Source: Nitrospira sp. CR1.1 (GTDB lineage: Bacteria; Nitrospirota; Nitrospiria; Nitrospirales; Nitrospiraceae). From it: a stretch of 64,000 nucleotides of DNA. The stretch lies in assembly GCA_014055465.1 (NCBI GenBank), contig WIAF01000005.1, positions 186,001 through 250,000 of the forward strand, given 5' to 3'. Both the position numbers and the translations under genes were made by a program. The notes beneath the pieces were generated by a model, which saw nothing but the letters and a program-made list of their open reading frames with translations, had not been told where the DNA came from and searched no databases. Shown here one piece after another: positions 49,668-59,566 of this stretch (positions are counted from its first letter, which is position 1; every line of letters starts with the position of its first letter).

Positions 49668-51860
49668 ATGGCCCTGCCCCGTGTGCTCCTCATCATTCCC
49701 CCGCTCACGCAATTAAACACGCCCTATCCTGCGACGGCCTATCTCACAGGTTTCCTTCGATCCAGAGGGTATGAGACGGAACAGGCGGATCTCGGCCTCG
49801 ACATGATTCTGCGTCTCTTCTCACGAGCCGGACTGCAGGAGGCGTTTCGCCGGATCAAAGCAACGGGGAGGCCCTGGCGCGGAGAAGTCCAGCAATTCCT
49901 GGCGCTCGAAGGCAGCTACCTGGCGACCATCGAACCGGTCATCGCCTTCCTTCAGGGGAAGGACCCCATGCTGGCCCCCCATCTCGCCCGCCCGGGATTT
50001 CTTCCGGAAGGCCCCCGCTTTGCCGCCGACGGGCGACCGGGACCAGGACCGTTCCCCACGTCCGCGACCGACAGCGCCCGTCACCGCGCCACGCTGTATA
50101 TCGAAGATTTGACGGACCTCCTCCACGAAACCATTGCGCCCCACTTGTCCCTGAATCGGTATGCCGAACAGATCCTGCAGGCCGCCTCCTCCTTTGACCG
50201 GATTGAAAAGGCGTTGGCTAAGCCCCTCAGCTTCACCGACGAACTTCTCATCGAGGCGCTCGACCCTCTCCTCGCCAGCAGTGCGCCCGATGTCGTGGGT
50301 CTCACCGTGCCGTTTCCCGGTAATCTCTTTGGCGCCTTGCGCATTGCTCAAGCAGTCAAGGCACGACGCCCTGCTGCTGCCGTCGTTCTGGGCGGGGGGT
50401 ATGTGAACACAGAACTTCGGCGTCTGAAGGATCCGCGCCTCTTCCGATATGTGGACTACGTCACGCTCGATGACGGCGAACGCCCCATTCTATGCCTGCT
50501 GGACGTCCTGGCCGGAAGCAGGCCGCAAGCCCAGCTCTCCCGGACGTTTCTGCTGGAGGATGAGCAGGTTGTCTATCGAGACGGCAGCACCGAGCAGGAC
50601 TTCCCCATGCACGAACTCGGTACCCCGACTTACAGGGGCCTCCCGCTGGGCCGTTACCTCTCGATCCTCGACAGCTTCAACCCGATGCACCGGCTCTGGT
50701 CGGAGGGCCACTGGAACAAACTGACCGTGGCACACGGCTGCTATTGGAAACAATGCACCTTCTGCGATGTCGGGCTGAGCTACATTGCGCGATATGAGAT
50801 GACGCCAACGGATGTCTTACTCGGTCAGATCGAGGCCCTCATCCATGAGACCGGCCAACGGGGGTTCCACTTCGTCGATGAAGCTGCCCCGCCCGCCGCG
50901 TTAAAAGCTCTGGCGCTTCGATTGCTGGAAACGGAACAGACCATTTCCTGGTGGGGAAATATCCGTTTCGAAGAGGCTTTTTCACCGGATCTGGCAAGGC
51001 TCCTGGCGGCATCAGGCTGCATTGCCCTCACGGCCGGACTTGAAGCGGCATCTGACCGGTTACTCAGGCAGATGAAGAAGGGAATTACCGTTAACCAAAC
51101 CGCCAGAGTGGCCGCGGCGTTCCGCCATGCCGGCATTCTGGTCCATGCCTACCTCATGTACGGATTGCCGGGCGAGACCATCGCCGACACGGTGGATTCT
51201 CTGGAACGCGTGCGCCAATTGTTTGCGAGCAATCTGCTCCAGTCGGCATTCTGGCATCGCTTCACCGCCACCGCTCACAGTCCCGTGGGACTCAATCCCG
51301 CCGCGGAAGGCATTGCCATTCTCGGCCCTGGATTCGAGGGGTTTGCCGAAAACGACCTCCGTCATGTCGATCTCAACGCCACCTGCCCGCCCTGGCTTGG
51401 CGAAGGGCTCCGCACGGCAATCCTCAATTACATTGAACAGGCAGGACTCACGGTGCCGGTCCACCAATGGTTTTCGCAGCCGGTGCAACCCGCTCGCGTG
51501 GCAAAAACCTGGCTGACACGGGCTCTGGCCGACGCCGTCTCCGACCCGCTTACCGCCGAACGGCGGTGCGTGTGGATCGGTGGACGCCCGGTCGTGGCGG
51601 CCGAGAGCGCGATGCGCGCCAGGATCATCCTGCCGACCCGCATGGAGGATTTCTCGATCAACGTCTCTTCGACTCAAGCCGAATGGCTGATCGACCTGCT
51701 GCAGAACTCAACGCCCTCACCGCACCGGGCCGGTCGCGACTATCCACGCTTCGCCGAAGCTCGCGAGCGTTTTCCCCGCACCGGCACGCGCGGATTCGAT
51801 CGATTTGCCAAAACCGCTGCCTGGCACAACGCCCGCCAAGCGGGGTTGCTGCTCGTCTGA
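49668..51860 (+). CDS. B12-binding-domain radical SAM protein
   Basis: The 730-aa protein begins MALPRVLLIIPPLTQLNTPY, a typical start of B12-domain radical SAM enzymes. VVGLTVPFPGNLFGALRIA and VVLGGGYVNTELRR follow in the cobalamin-type Rossmann domain, then the radical SAM core with GCYWKQCTFCDVG, where the three cysteines follow C-x4-C-x2-C instead of C-x3-C-x2-C. YLMYGLPGETI is the usual later motif. The reaction is unknown. ATG 49668 is preferred; the frame upstream to 49560 has no such sequence. Confidence 0.85.
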   Translation: MALPRVLLIIPPLTQLNTPYPATAYLTGFLRSRGYETEQADLGLDMILRLFSRAGLQEAFRRIKATGRPWRGEVQQFLALEGSYLATIEPVIAFLQGKDPMLAPHLARPGFLPEGPRFAADGRPGPGPFPTSATDSARHRATLYIEDLTDLLHETIAPHLSLNRYAEQILQAASSFDRIEKALAKPLSFTDELLIEALDPLLASSAPDVVGLTVPFPGNLFGALRIAQAVKARRPAAAVVLGGGYVNTELRRLKDPRLFRYVDYVTLDDGERPILCLLDVLAGSRPQAQLSRTFLLEDEQVVYRDGSTEQDFPMHELGTPTYRGLPLGRYLSILDSFNPMHRLWSEGHWNKLTVAHGCYWKQCTFCDVGLSYIARYEMTPTDVLLGQIEALIHETGQRGFHFVDEAAPPAALKALALRLLETEQTISWWGNIRFEEAFSPDLARLLAASGCIALTAGLEAASDRLLRQMKKGITVNQTARVAAAFRHAGILVHAYLMYGLPGETIADTVDSLERVRQLFASNLLQSAFWHRFTATAHSPVGLNPAAEGIAILGPGFEGFAENDLRHVDLNATCPPWLGEGLRTAILNYIEQAGLTVPVHQWFSQPVQPARVAKTWLTRALADAVSDPLTAERRCVWIGGRPVVAAESAMRARIILPTRMEDFSINVSSTQAEWLIDLLQNSTPSPHRAGRDYPRFAEARERFPRTGTRGFDRFAKTAAWHNARQAGLLLV

Positions 51861-51941
51861 GCGTTTCGCCTGCATGCCCCCGTACTCCCTCACGCCCGTA
51901 GCTGCCGCGCAGTCGGTTCGCGTCGGCCAGCCCCCAGACGA

Positions 51942-51975
51942 CAAGAGGAGTCGACCCACCGGCCGACTCCTCTTG
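51942..51975. terminator. Bidirectional terminator hairpin between convergent genes
   Basis: CAAGAGGAGTCG and CGACTCCTCTTG form a perfect 12-bp stem with a 10-base loop. It lies between the radical SAM stop (51860) and the peroxiredoxin stop (52002), the right place to end both transcripts. Confidence 0.65.
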
Positions 51976-52001
51976 CTGTGCGTGAGCAGTGGCAGCTGCC
52001 G

Positions 52002-52637
52002 CTACTTATTGGGTTGCGGTGTCAGGCGCAGGTACGGCTTCACTGACTTAAACCCCTTCGGGAACAAGGTTTTGGCTTCGGCATCGTTCACCGCCGGGGT
52101 GATGATGCAATCCTGACCATCCTTCCAATTCACCGGGGTCGCTACTTTATACTTGGCGGTCAATTGCAGAGAATCCACCACCCGCAGCAGTTCGTCGAAA
52201 TTTCTCCCGCAAGACGCCGGATAGGTGAGCATCAACTTGATCTTTTTGTCAGGTCCGATCACAAACACCGATCGCACTGTCATGCTGTCCAGCGAGTTCG
52301 GATGGATCATATCGTACAAGTTGGCGACCTTCTTCTCGGGGTCCGCGATGATCGGGTAGGTCACCGTGCAGTTCTGCGTCTCATTGATGTCCTTCATCCA
52401 GCCACGATGAGAATCCAGCGGATCTACACTGATGGCCAGAATTTTCACGCCGCGCTTGTCGAATTCGCCCTTGATTCTGGCCATGTAGCCCAATTCCGTC
52501 GTGCACACCGGGGTGTAGTCCTTAGGGTGTGAAAATAAAATCCCCCACCCGTTCCCCAGCCACTCATGGAAATGAATCGTCCCGTCGGTCGTGTCCGCTG
52601 TAAAGTTGGGGGCATCGTCGCCCAATCGTAATCCCAT
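52002..52637 (-). CDS. 1-Cys peroxiredoxin (Prx6 type)
   Basis: The 211-aa peroxidase starts MGLRLGDDAPNFTADTTDG, with HPKDYTPVCTTELG holding the peroxidatic cysteine and a Prx6-like C-terminal extension (TPVNWKDGQDCIITPAV). It reduces H2O2 and organic peroxides. AAGGAGGG precedes ATG 52637. The longer frame to 52964 is rejected because that part has no family match and lies over the promoter. Confidence 0.93.
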   Translation of the reverse strand: MGLRLGDDAPNFTADTTDGTIHFHEWLGNGWGILFSHPKDYTPVCTTELGYMARIKGEFDKRGVKILAISVDPLDSHRGWMKDINETQNCTVTYPIIADPEKKVANLYDMIHPNSLDSMTVRSVFVIGPDKKIKLMLTYPASCGRNFDELLRVVDSLQLTAKYKVATPVNWKDGQDCIITPAVNDAEAKTLFPKGFKSVKPYLRLTPQPNK

Positions 52638-52836
52638 GATTTCCCTCCTTGAATATCCGGTGGAACGTGATGACATCTCTGGCACATGAGAGCCGACAAT
52701 CGGGTAAGAGTACCGTGTCTGAGCAGCGGGGCGCAAGCAGGAAGGGGCCTTGGGCAAGCATGGGAAGAACAACCACCCTTCACTCAAGTTTTCATTCCTA
52801 CATCCGATAAGATACACAGGCGCCAAAGGAGCTCGC

Positions 52837-53205
52837 ATGGACAACCAGCGACAAACCGCAACCGGACTCAAGATCGCCAACGATCCCATGTACCGTTTAC
52901 TCCGCGAGGGGTGCATCAAGGAATTTAATGTCAAACGTGCGGCAGGCGAACCGGTCAACCTCACGCGTTGCGATCTGCGCGGCTTGGATTTGCGCGGGTT
53001 GGAAGCCGATGGCTTAGATTTCAGCGACTGTTATTTCCGGCAGGCGGATCTTCGAGGCATCGATTTTCGCAAAGCCAAACTGGACGGCGCCAGCATCAAT
53101 GCCGCAAAGATTTCCGGTGCGTACTTCCCGATCGAGTTAACCCCCAGTGAAATCGAACTGTCTCTTCTGCACGGCACACGAATGCGGTACCAGCCTACGC
53201 CCTAG
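52837..53205 (+). CDS. Pentapeptide-repeat protein
   Basis: The 122-aa protein has about eight A(D/N)LXX-type pentapeptides: CDLRG-LDLRG-LEADG-LDFSD-CYFRQ-ADLRG-IDFRK-AKLDG, forming a short right-handed quadrilateral helix, then a small C-terminal tail. The N-terminal 40 residues are helical. AAAGGAG precedes the ATG. Function unknown; some relatives mimic DNA and bind gyrase. Confidence 0.85.
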   Translation: MDNQRQTATGLKIANDPMYRLLREGCIKEFNVKRAAGEPVNLTRCDLRGLDLRGLEADGLDFSDCYFRQADLRGIDFRKAKLDGASINAAKISGAYFPIELTPSEIELSLLHGTRMRYQPTP

Positions 53206-53220
53206 CCTCCAAGAGGCTGG

Positions 53221-56163
53221 TTAGCTCCCGGTCAAATTCAAGCGGACTCGAATCTGCGGCTTGTCCGATGCCGCCAATTCGGCCTCGACCAGAAATACCC
53301 GCTCATCCGACAAGTGGCCCTGCTCGATCAAATGTTCACGAATAGTTTTCGCGCGCTCTTGCGCCAGTGACCGCAGTTCCGAGTCTTCCACGGTCATGGC
53401 CGGAAACAGTTGCTGCCGCAGCTCCTCGGCCGTCAAGACCCGCTCAACGGATTTCCCTCCGGGAAGGTCTTCCCGCTTCATCGGCTGCTTGCCCAACTTC
53501 TCCGCGTACAGGTCGCTCAGCAACTCGAATTCACGTGAAGGAGAGGGCGCGGCTTCCAGGTTTTTGGTCCCCCCCTGGGTAAACCGCCGCTGCACTTCGG
53601 CCGCAATTTTTCGCAGGGCGAGGGCCTGGCGATCCCGCGCCGGATCGGCAATTCCCGCCACCTCCACTCGTAGCGCCGGCCGCTCTTGTAATGCCTTGGC
53701 AATCGACTCCAGCTTGTGTTGCTCCGCCGGCTCAAGCCCCTCGCTTCCAGCCTGAAATTCCACGAACTGCAGTTCCTCCCCACCACCGCCAACGAGCCCC
53801 CCCAGGGCGGAGAATGGAGACGTGGCCACTTTGGTGAGCAGGTTCACCAGGGCATTCAGAACCACCCGGCCGTAGCGAAAATCCGGGTCGGCCAAATCTC
53901 CCCGTACCGGCATATCGATATCAATTCGACCGCGTCGGTCTTTCAGAAGGCCCACTGCCAGGCGAACCGGCAGAGTCGTGGCATCCGGACTGTCGGTCTT
54001 CTCTCCGAACATCAACTGATCGACCAGCACTTTGTTCTCCCCGACCAATCGATTTTTGGAGAGCTGATACGTGAGATCAAGCGATAGTTTTCCCTTGGTG
54101 ATCGGATAGCCGACAAACTTGCCCGCATAGGGCGACACCGACGTCAAATCCACCCCCTGGAACAAAAACGTCAAGTGCGTAAAGGCCTCTTCACTCAACG
54201 GATTGATCTGGCCTTGAATCTTTAACGGCGCAACCTCATCCACCTTTCCGGTCAAGGCCACATCAGCCTTCGCCACTTGCCGGGAGGACAGTCCCTTGAT
54301 GGTGCCGGTCAGATTGGTAATCCCGGTGCTGACGCTGGGTACGATCGATTCATCGACGAACGTCGCGGACAAATTCGTCAACTGGACGACCGCAACCTCA
54401 ACGGGCGTGGGAGTTGTGGCCTTCCTGGACGCATCCTGCTCGACCCGCTTCGACGCAGGAGCCGACGCGGTATCAGGTGGATGCAGCACGCGCGAGAGAT
54501 TCGTGATCCCGTCTTTGCCGGTCACCAGATGCACCGCCGGATCTCGCAATGCGATTTCGCCAATCTTCACTGTCGTGGGGGTCACATCCAGCGCCATCTT
54601 GTTCAGGCTTAGGGCTGTCCAGCCAAGAAACTCCTTGTTCGAACCTCGCTCGGCCAAGTGAAGATTATTGAGCCCTGCCTGGCCCCGATACTGCAACATC
54701 GGCTCCGATTCTGTGCGGCTTCGATAGGTGACCTCTCCATCCAGCGCCAGTTCGCCGTCCTTGATCGTGAGCTGAACCATGTGGTCGAGATAGGGCTGGA
54801 AGGGTCGGAGCCCGATATGATTCAGCTTGAGCGCGAGCTCAGTTTGGAGCGGATCGAGACGCAGCGTTCCCTTGGTCTCCAATGTGCCCTGCTGATTTAG
54901 ATGGAACCTGGCCGTCACTGGGACGGGCCCCTTGAACGGCACGTTCACGTCGTTCAATGTCATATGCAGATCATCGAACGCCAGTTCGACCGGCGACCCG
55001 AGACGTCGGTCCTCAAATTCCACCTGAGTTTTGGCCACCTCAATCGCCTGGACGTCCACCTTCCAGGGCTCCTCCGGTTCTGAATCGGAAGGCTTCGGCC
55101 GTGTCGCGGTTTCCGGCGTTGCAGCAACCGGGGCAAAGAGCGGTGTAAAGTTGAGCACCCCGTCCTGCCCCAGCCAGGCGCGAATCTTTGCATCGGTTAA
55201 AGACACAGTGCCGATTCCAAGCTCACGCTTCGACAGGTGCATGCTGATTCCATCCATCCCGAAAGATGGCACCGTCAGCACCGGATCACGACTTCCCGCT
55301 TCCGACAGTCGGAAATCCGCCAACTGAACCTTCCCCTCTGTCACCCGCAGATTGAGCGGAGCACGATGCGTGTCGAAGTGATAGTGGGCCTCGGCCGACA
55401 CCCTCCCGCTCAGGATGTCGAATCGGAACTGATCGCGGACGCTGGGCCAGAAGGTATTCAAACCGACATGCGACAATGACACATGGCCGTCGGATTCCAG
55501 GGGATCGAGGTCAAATGTGCCTTTCCATGACAAGACTTCTTTCTCCCCGAACTCCGCCGTGAACGCATAGGCGCTTTCGCCCCCTCCCCGGCTGCTGAAG
55601 TTGCGGACCGAAATTTCAATGGGGACCACATCGATCGTTACCGGTTTGTGCTTGGTATCGTCCCGATATTCGAGTACGCCGCGTTGGATGCTCAGAAGAC
55701 GAATGTCCACAGCAGGCATCGATCTCTTGTCCGTTTTTTCTTCTGGCGGCGGCGCAGGCCGGTCCGCCTCGTCGGGAGCCCGAGGCATCAGGCCGAGTAG
55801 ATTCAGCGTCCCGTCCGCCTGCAGATGCACGACTCCAAAGGGGAGAGTCAGACGGATCTCCTCGAAGAGGTATGCGGACCGCACCAGCGAGGTTGCGTCA
55901 AAATCTAGAAACAGCTCCTGGAACCCCAGCATAGGCGTGTGGTCAAGCTCTTGAATCTCAAACCGGGTGAGCTCCACGGAAAAGGTAAACGGATTCACCC
56001 GGATCTCTTCAAGCAGGACCGGATGCCCCAACCGGTCGGACAAGGCAGGAATGCCATAAGTCTTCACTGCGTAGGGAACGCCGACAAAACCTGAGAGCGC
56101 ATACAACGCCACCAGGCCACCGAGCACTAAGAGGAGAATTCGATACCGGGAAAGAAACGTCAT
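53221..56163 (-). CDS. DUF748 (AsmA-like) very large membrane-anchored protein
   Basis: The 980-aa protein has one N-terminal membrane helix (ILLLVLGGLVALYALSGFVG) and a long periplasmic region of repeated beta strands typical of AsmA/DUF748 proteins, which bridge inner and outer membranes and carry lipids. The C-terminus resembles an OmpA-like portion (AEQHKLESIAKALQERPALR, RTIREHLIEQGHL-DERVFL is close to the real end). The ATG at 56163 lies 20 bases from a tRNA-derived repeat, so its native promoter may have been displaced by the island insertion. Confidence 0.85.
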   Translation of the reverse strand: MTFLSRYRILLLVLGGLVALYALSGFVGVPYAVKTYGIPALSDRLGHPVLLEEIRVNPFTFSVELTRFEIQELDHTPMLGFQELFLDFDATSLVRSAYLFEEIRLTLPFGVVHLQADGTLNLLGLMPRAPDEADRPAPPPEEKTDKRSMPAVDIRLLSIQRGVLEYRDDTKHKPVTIDVVPIEISVRNFSSRGGGESAYAFTAEFGEKEVLSWKGTFDLDPLESDGHVSLSHVGLNTFWPSVRDQFRFDILSGRVSAEAHYHFDTHRAPLNLRVTEGKVQLADFRLSEAGSRDPVLTVPSFGMDGISMHLSKRELGIGTVSLTDAKIRAWLGQDGVLNFTPLFAPVAATPETATRPKPSDSEPEEPWKVDVQAIEVAKTQVEFEDRRLGSPVELAFDDLHMTLNDVNVPFKGPVPVTARFHLNQQGTLETKGTLRLDPLQTELALKLNHIGLRPFQPYLDHMVQLTIKDGELALDGEVTYRSRTESEPMLQYRGQAGLNNLHLAERGSNKEFLGWTALSLNKMALDVTPTTVKIGEIALRDPAVHLVTGKDGITNLSRVLHPPDTASAPASKRVEQDASRKATTPTPVEVAVVQLTNLSATFVDESIVPSVSTGITNLTGTIKGLSSRQVAKADVALTGKVDEVAPLKIQGQINPLSEEAFTHLTFLFQGVDLTSVSPYAGKFVGYPITKGKLSLDLTYQLSKNRLVGENKVLVDQLMFGEKTDSPDATTLPVRLAVGLLKDRRGRIDIDMPVRGDLADPDFRYGRVVLNALVNLLTKVATSPFSALGGLVGGGGEELQFVEFQAGSEGLEPAEQHKLESIAKALQERPALRVEVAGIADPARDRQALALRKIAAEVQRRFTQGGTKNLEAAPSPSREFELLSDLYAEKLGKQPMKREDLPGGKSVERVLTAEELRQQLFPAMTVEDSELRSLAQERAKTIREHLIEQGHLSDERVFLVEAELAASDKPQIRVRLNLTGS

Positions 56164-56182
56164 GTCAGGAACACATTGGGGA

Positions 56183-56228
56183 GGTGGTGCGCCAGGCTGG
56201 CATCGAACCAGCGACCTCAGCTTAGAAG
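56183..56228 (-). pseudogene. Copy of the 3' half of tRNA-Arg(UCU): island end (attR-like)
   Basis: 46 bases match the anticodon loop to CCA part of the intact tRNA-Arg at 60055-60101 with two substitutions and one missing base. Sequence beyond 56228 is only vaguely tRNA-like. The orientation equals the intact gene. This is the layout left by an integrase that recombined at a tRNA 3' end: intact tRNA, element, duplicated 3' end. Confidence 0.85.
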
Positions 56229-56289
56229 ACCCATCGGACAGCCTCGTGATGAAGAACCATCGAGTGCGAAGAATAGCTACTACCATCAC

Positions 56290-57196
56290 CTAGAACAAGG
56301 AGAAAATGTCTCGCGGGTTACATCTCCCGGTGGATGACGTTCACTGGCCATCGATATCAGAAGTGGAAGTCAACCCGGAGTGAAATCGGGAGTTAAATAG
56401 GATTGCTTCATGGGAATGACCAGCTATGAGTGGAGCACCTGGTGCGGCTTGGAGCAGACGGCTTTAATGCGAGAAGGCTACTGTTCGGGAGAAGCACACT
56501 CATTGTTCCGCATGGCGTGCACCCTACCGATTTCAGGGCGGGGCAACGACTGATCGGTGATGGTTGGAGAGTAGAATAAATGAGAACTCGTAGGCGATTC
56601 TAGGTTTTTGTGTTCCCGGAGCCCATCAGTTGATACGAAGCCGACGCCACGGAGGCGGCGCGGGTTCCGCAAAGACGGTTCCCGATTCATCCGTTGTCGC
56701 GGCACAGACGGCATCGCGGGAATATCGCTCCGGCAAGAAAGGAGATGTGCTGCCGGCCGAGTTTCATGTGATGGGAATTCCCTGCCTCGAACTCAATGGT
56801 TGACAAGCCTTCCGAGCATAACCAGGCATTCTCATTACACTCGAGCGATTCCGCACAAGATGAACGTGCGAAATCGCTCTCTAACTTCCTGCCCACCAAT
56901 TCGCTCCTAATAATTCCGGTCTTTTCTTCTCTGTCGCCTGGCAATTAATTTGCAGTCCTTTTTCGTCTCGTCAGAACAGTATTTGCCTGCATCAACTGGT
57001 GTCCCGATTCAATACAGGTGGGGTGTCTCGAGAGAACCCACTGGTTCACAGAACCGAATGGGCAAACTATGCGGACCTATTCGTTAGGTTGCCAACAGCG
57101 CACCCCCTCTGAATACCCGCTCGCACAACTGAGAAATAGATAGTTATCCGGCACAACCTCGTATTGTGCATTCGGGAACCTTGGGGAAGGATAGGC
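56290..57196. other. Gene-poor part of the island
   Basis: About 900 bp with only short unconvincing frames (the longest under 100 codons, on both strands and without domains). The AT content is raised and remnants such as a 47-codon frame at 56409 suggest decay. No RNA gene or repeat was recognised. Confidence 0.4.
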
Positions 57197-57397
57197 ATGG
57201 AACGAACGATGACCTCGCTGAGCTATTGCCGGTCTTGCTTTGAACGTCTACTGGTCGCCGGATCATCATCGGATACGTTGCGCTTAAAGGAGCTGATAGG
57301 TTTGTGGAGCCCCGCGGGACCTGTCGGCTTTAAAAATGGCTTGTGCGCACGCTGTGGGCGCGAGGGCGAAGTCCTGCAATATGAAATCATCCCCTGA
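57197..57397 (+). CDS. Possible small zinc-ribbon protein (66 aa)
   Basis: MERTMTSLSYCRSCFERLLV contains a CxxC, and near the end LCARCGREGEVLQYE contains another, the layout of a short zinc ribbon. GGAAGGAT lies about five bases before the ATG at 57197. It stands alone in the island. The metal-binding reading is a guess from the cysteine spacing. Confidence 0.5.
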   Translation: MERTMTSLSYCRSCFERLLVAGSSSDTLRLKELIGLWSPAGPVGFKNGLCARCGREGEVLQYEIIP

Positions 57398-57522
57398 CGG
57401 TCCGGTGCGCCAGGATAGTCATAGCCACGTAGTCTCCACACACGGAAGAGTTGAGTTATCGGCGGGCTCGTTGTGAACGGAGCGATCAGAGACTTCCGCG
57501 GCGGGAGTTGTTGCTGCTACCT

Positions 57523-58560
57523 TTACTTAGGCACAAAGCCTTCGTGCCGGCTGAGATCACCTGCGCGATGGCCGGCAAAGGTTGGCGAGTGTGCGAAATA
57601 GTCGCGGTACCATCGAACCGTCCGTTCGAGTCCCTGACTGAACCCCCGCGCAGGTTTCCAATCCAACCGCATACGTGCCTTCTCGGAACAGAGCTGCATA
57701 TGGGGAATTTCAGGAGTGGAATTCTCATTCACGAGCGGGGAAAACGGCGAGTCCAACAGTCGAGAAATCCGATGCACAATATCCAAGACCTCTATCCGTT
57801 CACCATAGGAAAAGTTGAACGCTTCGCCATACAGTGTCGGATCCTCCGAGAGCCGCTGTGCCAAGAGGAGTTGTACGTCGACGGCGTCGTCAATATGTAG
57901 AAAGTCGCGGCTGAATCGTCCGTTGGAACGAAGAGTGGGCGCCTTACCCTGCATAATGCTGCGAACCACACCGGGTATGAGGCGCGTAAAATTAAAGTCG
58001 TAGCCGCCAAAATAATTCCCGCAACGTGTGACCGCGACAGGACACTTAAAAACTTTGCCATAGGTCTGTGCGGCAAAGTCCTGCGAGGCCTTCGCGGTTT
58101 CATACGGGTGCAATGGCTGGAGAGGCTTGTCTTCCCGATACGGGATCGGCTGTCGGCCATACACTTTATCGGTCGAACTAATGACCGAAATGCACTGTGG
58201 CCATGTTTTTCTGAGGTATTCAAGAATCTGCCAGGTGCTGAGGGCGGACGACCGGAAGCAATCCAATGGTTCTTCGAGAACCCGGTTGACATCAGCCCCA
58301 TACGCAACGTGAAAAAAGACTTCAATGGGATGCCGTTGGAAGATGCGTTCAATCGCACCCTGATCGGCAATGTCCCCCCATTCAACGGTCGTACGCTTGT
58401 CCAATGATGTGAGGAAGTACTGGGATTCTGGCCTTGGGGAACGCACAAGCGTCACAACATGTGCGCCGTATTCGACAAGTCGGCGTACCAACCACCCGCC
58501 TAAGAAGCCTGTAGCTCCCGCGACAAAAACTGTTTTTTGAAACCAAAATGTTGTAGCCAT
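57523..58560 (-). CDS. NAD-dependent epimerase/dehydratase (nucleotide-sugar type)
   Basis: The 345-aa protein has the Rossmann loop VAGATGFLGGWLVRRLVE, an ISSTDKVYG segment, catalytic YETAK (Tyr-x3-Lys) and GNYFGGYDFNFTRLIPG, closest in style to CDP-glucose/GDP-mannose 4,6-dehydratases. It would modify a nucleotide sugar for surface polysaccharide. Upstream glycosyltransferase DUF5672 is divergent. Gene and neighbours belong to the island. Confidence 0.88.
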   Translation of the reverse strand: MATTFWFQKTVFVAGATGFLGGWLVRRLVEYGAHVVTLVRSPRPESQYFLTSLDKRTTVEWGDIADQGAIERIFQRHPIEVFFHVAYGADVNRVLEEPLDCFRSSALSTWQILEYLRKTWPQCISVISSTDKVYGRQPIPYREDKPLQPLHPYETAKASQDFAAQTYGKVFKCPVAVTRCGNYFGGYDFNFTRLIPGVVRSIMQGKAPTLRSNGRFSRDFLHIDDAVDVQLLLAQRLSEDPTLYGEAFNFSYGERIEVLDIVHRISRLLDSPFSPLVNENSTPEIPHMQLCSEKARMRLDWKPARGFSQGLERTVRWYRDYFAHSPTFAGHRAGDLSRHEGFVPK

Positions 58561-58702
58561 ACGTCAACCTAGGCTAACGTGCGGTTTAATTGCAACCATT
58601 TATTTCCTGAACCTTTCATGAGCAGAAATGATGTGTGAATCGGCGCTTCGGCCGTCGAGGACAGATTTACAACCAGTTGCGATGTCGTAAGGAGCCACAA
58701 GA

Positions 58703-59566
58703 GTGATGGAGTTGCACGCAAATCAACCTGACGCAAAAAGGGTCGCGGTGGTTGTGCCGGGATACCAGCGGGCGCAGTTTACTTCGGATGAAGAAATTTC
58801 ATTCCGACATCTGGAACATTTTCTCGGTCGATATGACAAGTTTCTTGTCGTGCCGCAAAGTTTAGAGATCGAGCGACCTGGATTCCACGTACAACGGTTC
58901 GCCGACACATACTTTGGAAGTGCGGCCGCCAATAATAAGCTGATGTTGTCGAGCAGTTTTTATCGGACATTTCAGAACTATGACTATCTTCTTATCTATC
59001 ACCTCGACGCATTGGTGTTTTCAGATCGCTTGCTAGAATGGTGCGCTGCGGATTGGGACTATATTGGCGCCCCTTGGCTGCAGAGTCCGGACAGTCCCTG
59101 GGTCGGCACGTCGCGCGTGGGAAATGGCGGGTTGTCGCTCAGGAAGGTCGAGAGCTTCTTGCGAGTGTTATCATCTGACAAGTATTGGATTGATCCTGAA
59201 CACTACTGGCAACGCATATCTTCGGGTCAGCCCTGGTACACGGGCGGCGTCCGGCGCCTCAAAAAGTGGTTCAAACACATTCATCGATTCAATGGTGTAC
59301 GGCGCGAGGTGGAGCTTTGGCCCCTGTGTCACGACGGAACCAAGAACGAGGACCATTTCTGGTCTGACCGGGCCATTCATTATGACCCTCAGTTCAAGGT
59401 GGCGCCGTTCGAGGTAGGACTGGGTTTCGCATTTGAAGTCGCACCCCGATACTGTTTTCAACTCAACAAGCAGAGTCTTCCATTCGGTTGTCATGCGTGG
59501 CCGCGGTACGACCGTTCTTTTTGGGAACCTTATCTTCTTAAACCTTTTGATGCAGCCAGGGCTTGA
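58703..59566 (+). CDS. DUF5672 glycosyltransferase-like protein
   Basis: The 287-aa protein has the DUF5672 signature: YDYLLIYHLDALVFSDRL, EWCAADWDYIGAPWL and SRVGNGGLSLRKVESFL, followed by KNEDHFWSDRA. The D-x-L-V-F and GNGG motifs suggest a GT-A type transferase acting on polysaccharide. A GTG at 58703 with GGAG eight bases upstream is preferred; ATG at 58706 is next. Confidence 0.85.
   Translation: MMELHANQPDAKRVAVVVPGYQRAQFTSDEEISFRHLEHFLGRYDKFLVVPQSLEIERPGFHVQRFADTYFGSAAANNKLMLSSSFYRTFQNYDYLLIYHLDALVFSDRLLEWCAADWDYIGAPWLQSPDSPWVGTSRVGNGGLSLRKVESFLRVLSSDKYWIDPEHYWQRISSGQPWYTGGVRRLKKWFKHIHRFNGVRREVELWPLCHDGTKNEDHFWSDRAIHYDPQFKVAPFEVGLGFAFEVAPRYCFQLNKQSLPFGCHAWPRYDRSFWEPYLLKPFDAARA

Noticed and set aside
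52638-52964. N-terminal extension of the peroxiredoxin frame
   Set aside because: Family length and a strong AAGGAGGG place the start at 52637.
56409-56552. 47-codon frame in the island
   Set aside because: No ribosome site of note and no recognisable sequence; kept only as a sign of possible decay.
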